From: Phocoena phocoena
Lineage: Eukaryota; Chordata; Mammalia; Artiodactyla; Phocoenidae
DNA: 64,000 nt
Reading direction: 5' to 3'
Assembly: GCF_963924675.1 (NCBI RefSeq)
Contig: NC_089220.1
Span: forward strand, 167,324,761 to 167,388,760
Each line of letters opens with the position of its first letter. Position 1 is the stretch's first letter. Below are positions 60,955 to 64,000 of the stretch, piece by piece. A program made the position numbers and the translations under genes. The notes beneath the pieces were generated by a model. It did not search any database and was not told where the DNA came from. It saw only the letters and a list, made by a program, of their open reading frames with translations.

Positions 60955-61435
60955 TCAACAAACATACCAGGCCATCTGCTAAGCAACGATGATGATCTTC
61001 AGATGAACAAGGTGCTCCAGTAGCACTCAGACCCAAAAGAGTATCCGGGCCCTGCTATGGTATTACACAGGATAGCATGACTAAGTCTCGGAGCCAGGGC
61101 TGTCTTCATAGGAAGGGCACATTCAGGCTGAAATTCTGCAAAGCCATCAGGTATGAAAGGGAAAGAATGTAAGGCCGGAAGGGTAATTGCGCACAGCATT
61201 GCACGTCTTGCTTCAGGTAACTACAGTGTATCCTTTAGTACTGGGAGCTATCAAAAAGCTTTAAATAGGGCATAATCAAGTCACATTTTAGAAGGAAAGG
61301 ATTTGTCCCCCGAATTATGGGAAGCAGCCCAGAAGTGGCCCGAAGTGGGAGGCGACTAGAGGCAGCTGCATCAGCTAGAAGAGAGTCGGGGTAAGGAAAA
61401 GTGAGGGCCTAAGGAGGAGAGGAAAAAAATGTTGG
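60955..61435 (-). mobile_element. L2 LINE fragment
   Basis: It begins CAACAAACATACCAGGCCATCTGC in place of the antisense L2 end and later reads ATAATCAAGTCACATTTTAGAAGG and GGGAGGCGACTAGAGGCAGC. Diverged. Confidence 0.5.
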
Positions 61436-62929
61436 TTATTTTTTATTAAAATAGCATCTTCCAATGTGTTTCCTGTTACGTTATACTCCTAGGAAGCCAG
61501 AAAAATCAGATTAATTAGGTAACTATGTCAAATATAAATGTTCCTTCTAAGTTTGTTAACATTTTGGATAATTTCAAAAGTTTTCAAAGCCCTCTCTGAA
61601 GGTCACTGGACCTCAGTATCCTCTACTCATGAGAAAAAGCTGGATGCCAGGTTCATGCTATGGGAAACCTTGATACTGAACTGGGCTGGGAAAGGAGCAA
61701 AGGGCTTGCCTAGATGCAGACCTAAATTCCTGCCTGGAAGTGGCAGCTCTGAAGCAGCTCCAGAAAGAAGCAGGTGTGGCAGGAGGTCAGAGGGATCCAC
61801 CCTCTCCCTGCATCACCTTTCCTTTAAGTGGTTCCTGCGATGGCCCTTTCCCAACCCTTCACACCATTGTTATTGCATATTTGCATATTCTGTATTCTCT
61901 CAGTTCTTACACGGAGAATCAGTGGTTTAAGGTCTTTGAATGATCCTAAAGAGCTGAGACAAAAGCCTTTGGGGATTAACAAGCCATGGAAATCAAGTCT
62001 ACTCATGTGATAAGGAAGATAGAGGCTTTTCAGTGTTTGTTGGAATCGCTTGGGTGATGGCTGTATTATTTTTCATATATTTATGCACAGTGACAGTCTT
62101 GTTTCTTTGTTCTACATTTAGAACCTTTTTGTTAAAAAAAAAAATACCTAAGAGGACTATTCCTATCAGAGATTGGCTTTATCACTCCAAAAAGTAATCA
62201 TGTCAATCTCTTGTTCTAAAGCAATGCAAGTTAGTTAAGATTTTCATTATTATTTCAACATATTCTGTCCTTTTCCCCCTGAATAGTTATGAGGACAGAA
62301 GTAATGTCTTTCTAACTTTGGTTGTTTTCTCTTGAAACATTTGTCTCTTGGAAAGTACAAGGGCAAACTCGGGAGCACATTGTATGCTTTAATTCAGTGT
62401 TAACTGGTCAGAAGGCAGACAATGGAAAGTCTGAATTGGTTTTTAATTTCCCTTTCTCTGTGATGTGAATATAATACTTTGCCAGAAATAAAACTGTCTG
62501 ATCAAATGAAAATGGAAAATGAGAGATAAATATGGGAAAAGTCTTTGTTGCACAACACATTCCTAGAAAGAAAAATAAGTATGCAAATAGCAGGTCATGA
62601 CAGTTCTTATAGAACATACTTCCACTTCAGTTCAAACAGCAACAGAAAAGACGGCAAATGCCCTCTTCAAGATTTTAAGCCCCGTTTTTCCCCTAGCATA
62701 CCATGGGATTTTATTCCTCCGTGCCTTTTGTCCTGCTGTTTGGTCCATCTGAAATTCTCACCCTCCTTCTTCTCTGTGTCAGCATCTTATGTGTGCTCCA
62801 ATACTAGTATGATCATATAATTTATTGTCCAAAGAAAACCTTTGAGAGTGAAAGTGCAGTGCTAATAATGAATAATTATGCTTGGAAAACAGTGTAAACT
62901 GGGACTATCCCAAGCAACCTGGGATGTTT

Positions 62930-63225
62930 GTTTGTTTAGCCTATTCAAGGAGCGGCACAAATGCCCTGCTCCTTCCATGAAGCATTTCCTAATGCCACAA
63001 ATCAGAATGACTTTCTCCTTCCTCTGTGCTTGCCTTAGGAATTTACTTAAGTCTATGACTGCAGTGACCCACAATTGAGTTAGTTACATAGTCCTCTGTA
63101 TCATCTGCTAAAATAAGAGCTCCTGGGGGCAAGAAATTTTTTTTTGTTCACCTCTATAACCCCAATTTCTAGCCCTGTGCTTTGCTCTGAGTTCAATAAA
63201 TATTTGCCGAATTGAAATGTTTGAT
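62930..63225 (+). mobile_element. L2 LINE 3' end
   Basis: CCTGCTCCTTCCATGAAGCATTTCC, TAAGAGCTCCTGGGGGCAAG and GAGTTCAATAAATATTTGCCGAATTGAA are the sense L2 terminus in order. Confidence 0.78.
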
Positions 63226-64000
63226 TACTAATCATTGTCTAAAATACACTTGAAGAGAAAGAGAAACTCAGGAGTTGGATGAAGACTTGCTGCAGAATTT
63301 CTAAAATGTTCAGTACGAACTGGTCTTCCATCCACATCCTGGCAGTGTCTGGAAGCTTCAGATTATGACTGAACCGCAGTAACTGTCCAGCATTACAAGG
63401 TAAGAATTGATTTGTCACCCTAAGGAGGGAGAAGCTGAAGGTTTGGGACATGGCCCAGTTTGTTAGAGCTCTAAAAAATATTTCCATATGTCATAAAAAA
63501 TAAGAAATGTTTAATTTGACTGTAGGAACTTACTTTTAGTTATTTGAACTCTTTGGAAAATAAAGCTTGGTGGGGTCTATATAAAATATCCACATAAAAA
63601 TCAATACTGATGCTAGACTTTCAGATGTTTCTGAGAAATGAGGGCATTTGAACAAACTGAATGTTTTACTGGCTTTAGAATTTCTTAGCCATGTATTTCA
63701 TGTTATGTAGAAGTCATGATATGCGTGCATATAACTGTAAAGTTTCCATATGTGAACAGCAGTATAAAAGTTTGTGGATTGATTCAAACCCTCTTGAGAT
63801 GAATTTGTAAGTGTTAAAACCTACTCAAGGTGTTAATATTTTGGTAGAAATTTGCAACCTTGTTTATCCACCTTGCGTGTGAGACTCCTTTTAAACTTCC
63901 TCCAAATGAATGGGTCTGGTCCATTAAAAGCTGAAAACATTCTGTTCCCTTTGGCTAATGCTTGACCTTTTTGGAGCATCTTAAGTATCAATGATATAAC

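Larger units (their letters stand above)
60396..64000. other. Intergenic DNA downstream of GPR158
   Basis: I see no gene here. It holds a nested SINE/L1 insertion with three copies of the target site (60641-60949), an L2 copy (60955-61435) and an L2 3' end (62930-63225). The stretches 61440-62900 and 63230-64000 show only short, unsupported reading frames. Confidence 0.8.

Noticed and set aside
61538..61930. 130-residue + strand frame downstream of GPR158
   Set aside because: No family similarity, no promoter or splice signals noticed, and it overlaps other frames of similar length.
1..64000. CRISPR arrays, operons or bacterial mobile elements
   Set aside because: The window is a mammalian intron-exon landscape. 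Repeats are retroposons and microsatellites, with no spaced direct repeat array.

Overview
The window is nuclear DNA from a mammal, most likely a cetacean. The repeats point to this lineage. There are many tRNA-Glu-derived SINEs of the CHR type, recognisable by a tRNA-like head reading CTTCCCTGGTGGCGCAGTGG and a GC-rich body. There are also artiodactyl-type L1 elements with their typical 5' UTR and 3' end. I see no ruminant BovB or Bov-A2 and no pig PRE1. The exact species cannot be read from the sequence. 

One protein-coding gene is present: the 3' half of GPR158 on the + strand. GPR158 is a class C receptor, also called the metabotropic glycine receptor mGlyR, that docks RGS7-Gbeta5. Six coding exons are visible: 14900-15009, 28646-28884, 45040-45178, 50561-50666, 55037-55183 and 55952-57433. 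They join in frame to about 740 residues covering TM3 to TM7 and the whole cytoplasmic tail. The upstream exons (signal peptide, Cache domain, stalk, TM1-2) lie left of the window. The last exon is followed by a 3' UTR of about 3 kb ending near 60395, with a poly(A) signal at 60369-60374. The rest is 3.6 kb of downstream intergenic DNA. No other gene is supported on either strand. 

The introns are mostly layered repeats: old L2, MIR, MER5 and MLT1 fragments, a Tigger-like MITE, several L1 segments and about ten tRNA-derived SINEs, many with clear target-site duplications. The largest is an antisense L1 at 36051-39977, in which the 5' UTR is joined directly to ORF2. 

The points most worth a second look are in GPR158 itself. 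(1) An in-frame TAA ends the tail nine codons before a second in-frame stop, cutting off a short C-terminal peptide. (2) About 300 bases further on, in the same frame, the 3' UTR holds an open 54-codon segment whose PWDFEDPNQ core resembles the third VCPWE repeat, possibly a lost fourth repeat. (3) The intron after exon 45040-45178 uses a GC donor, and the nearby GT would break the frame. (4) The first third of the last exon is an unusually GC-rich, fast-changing patch.
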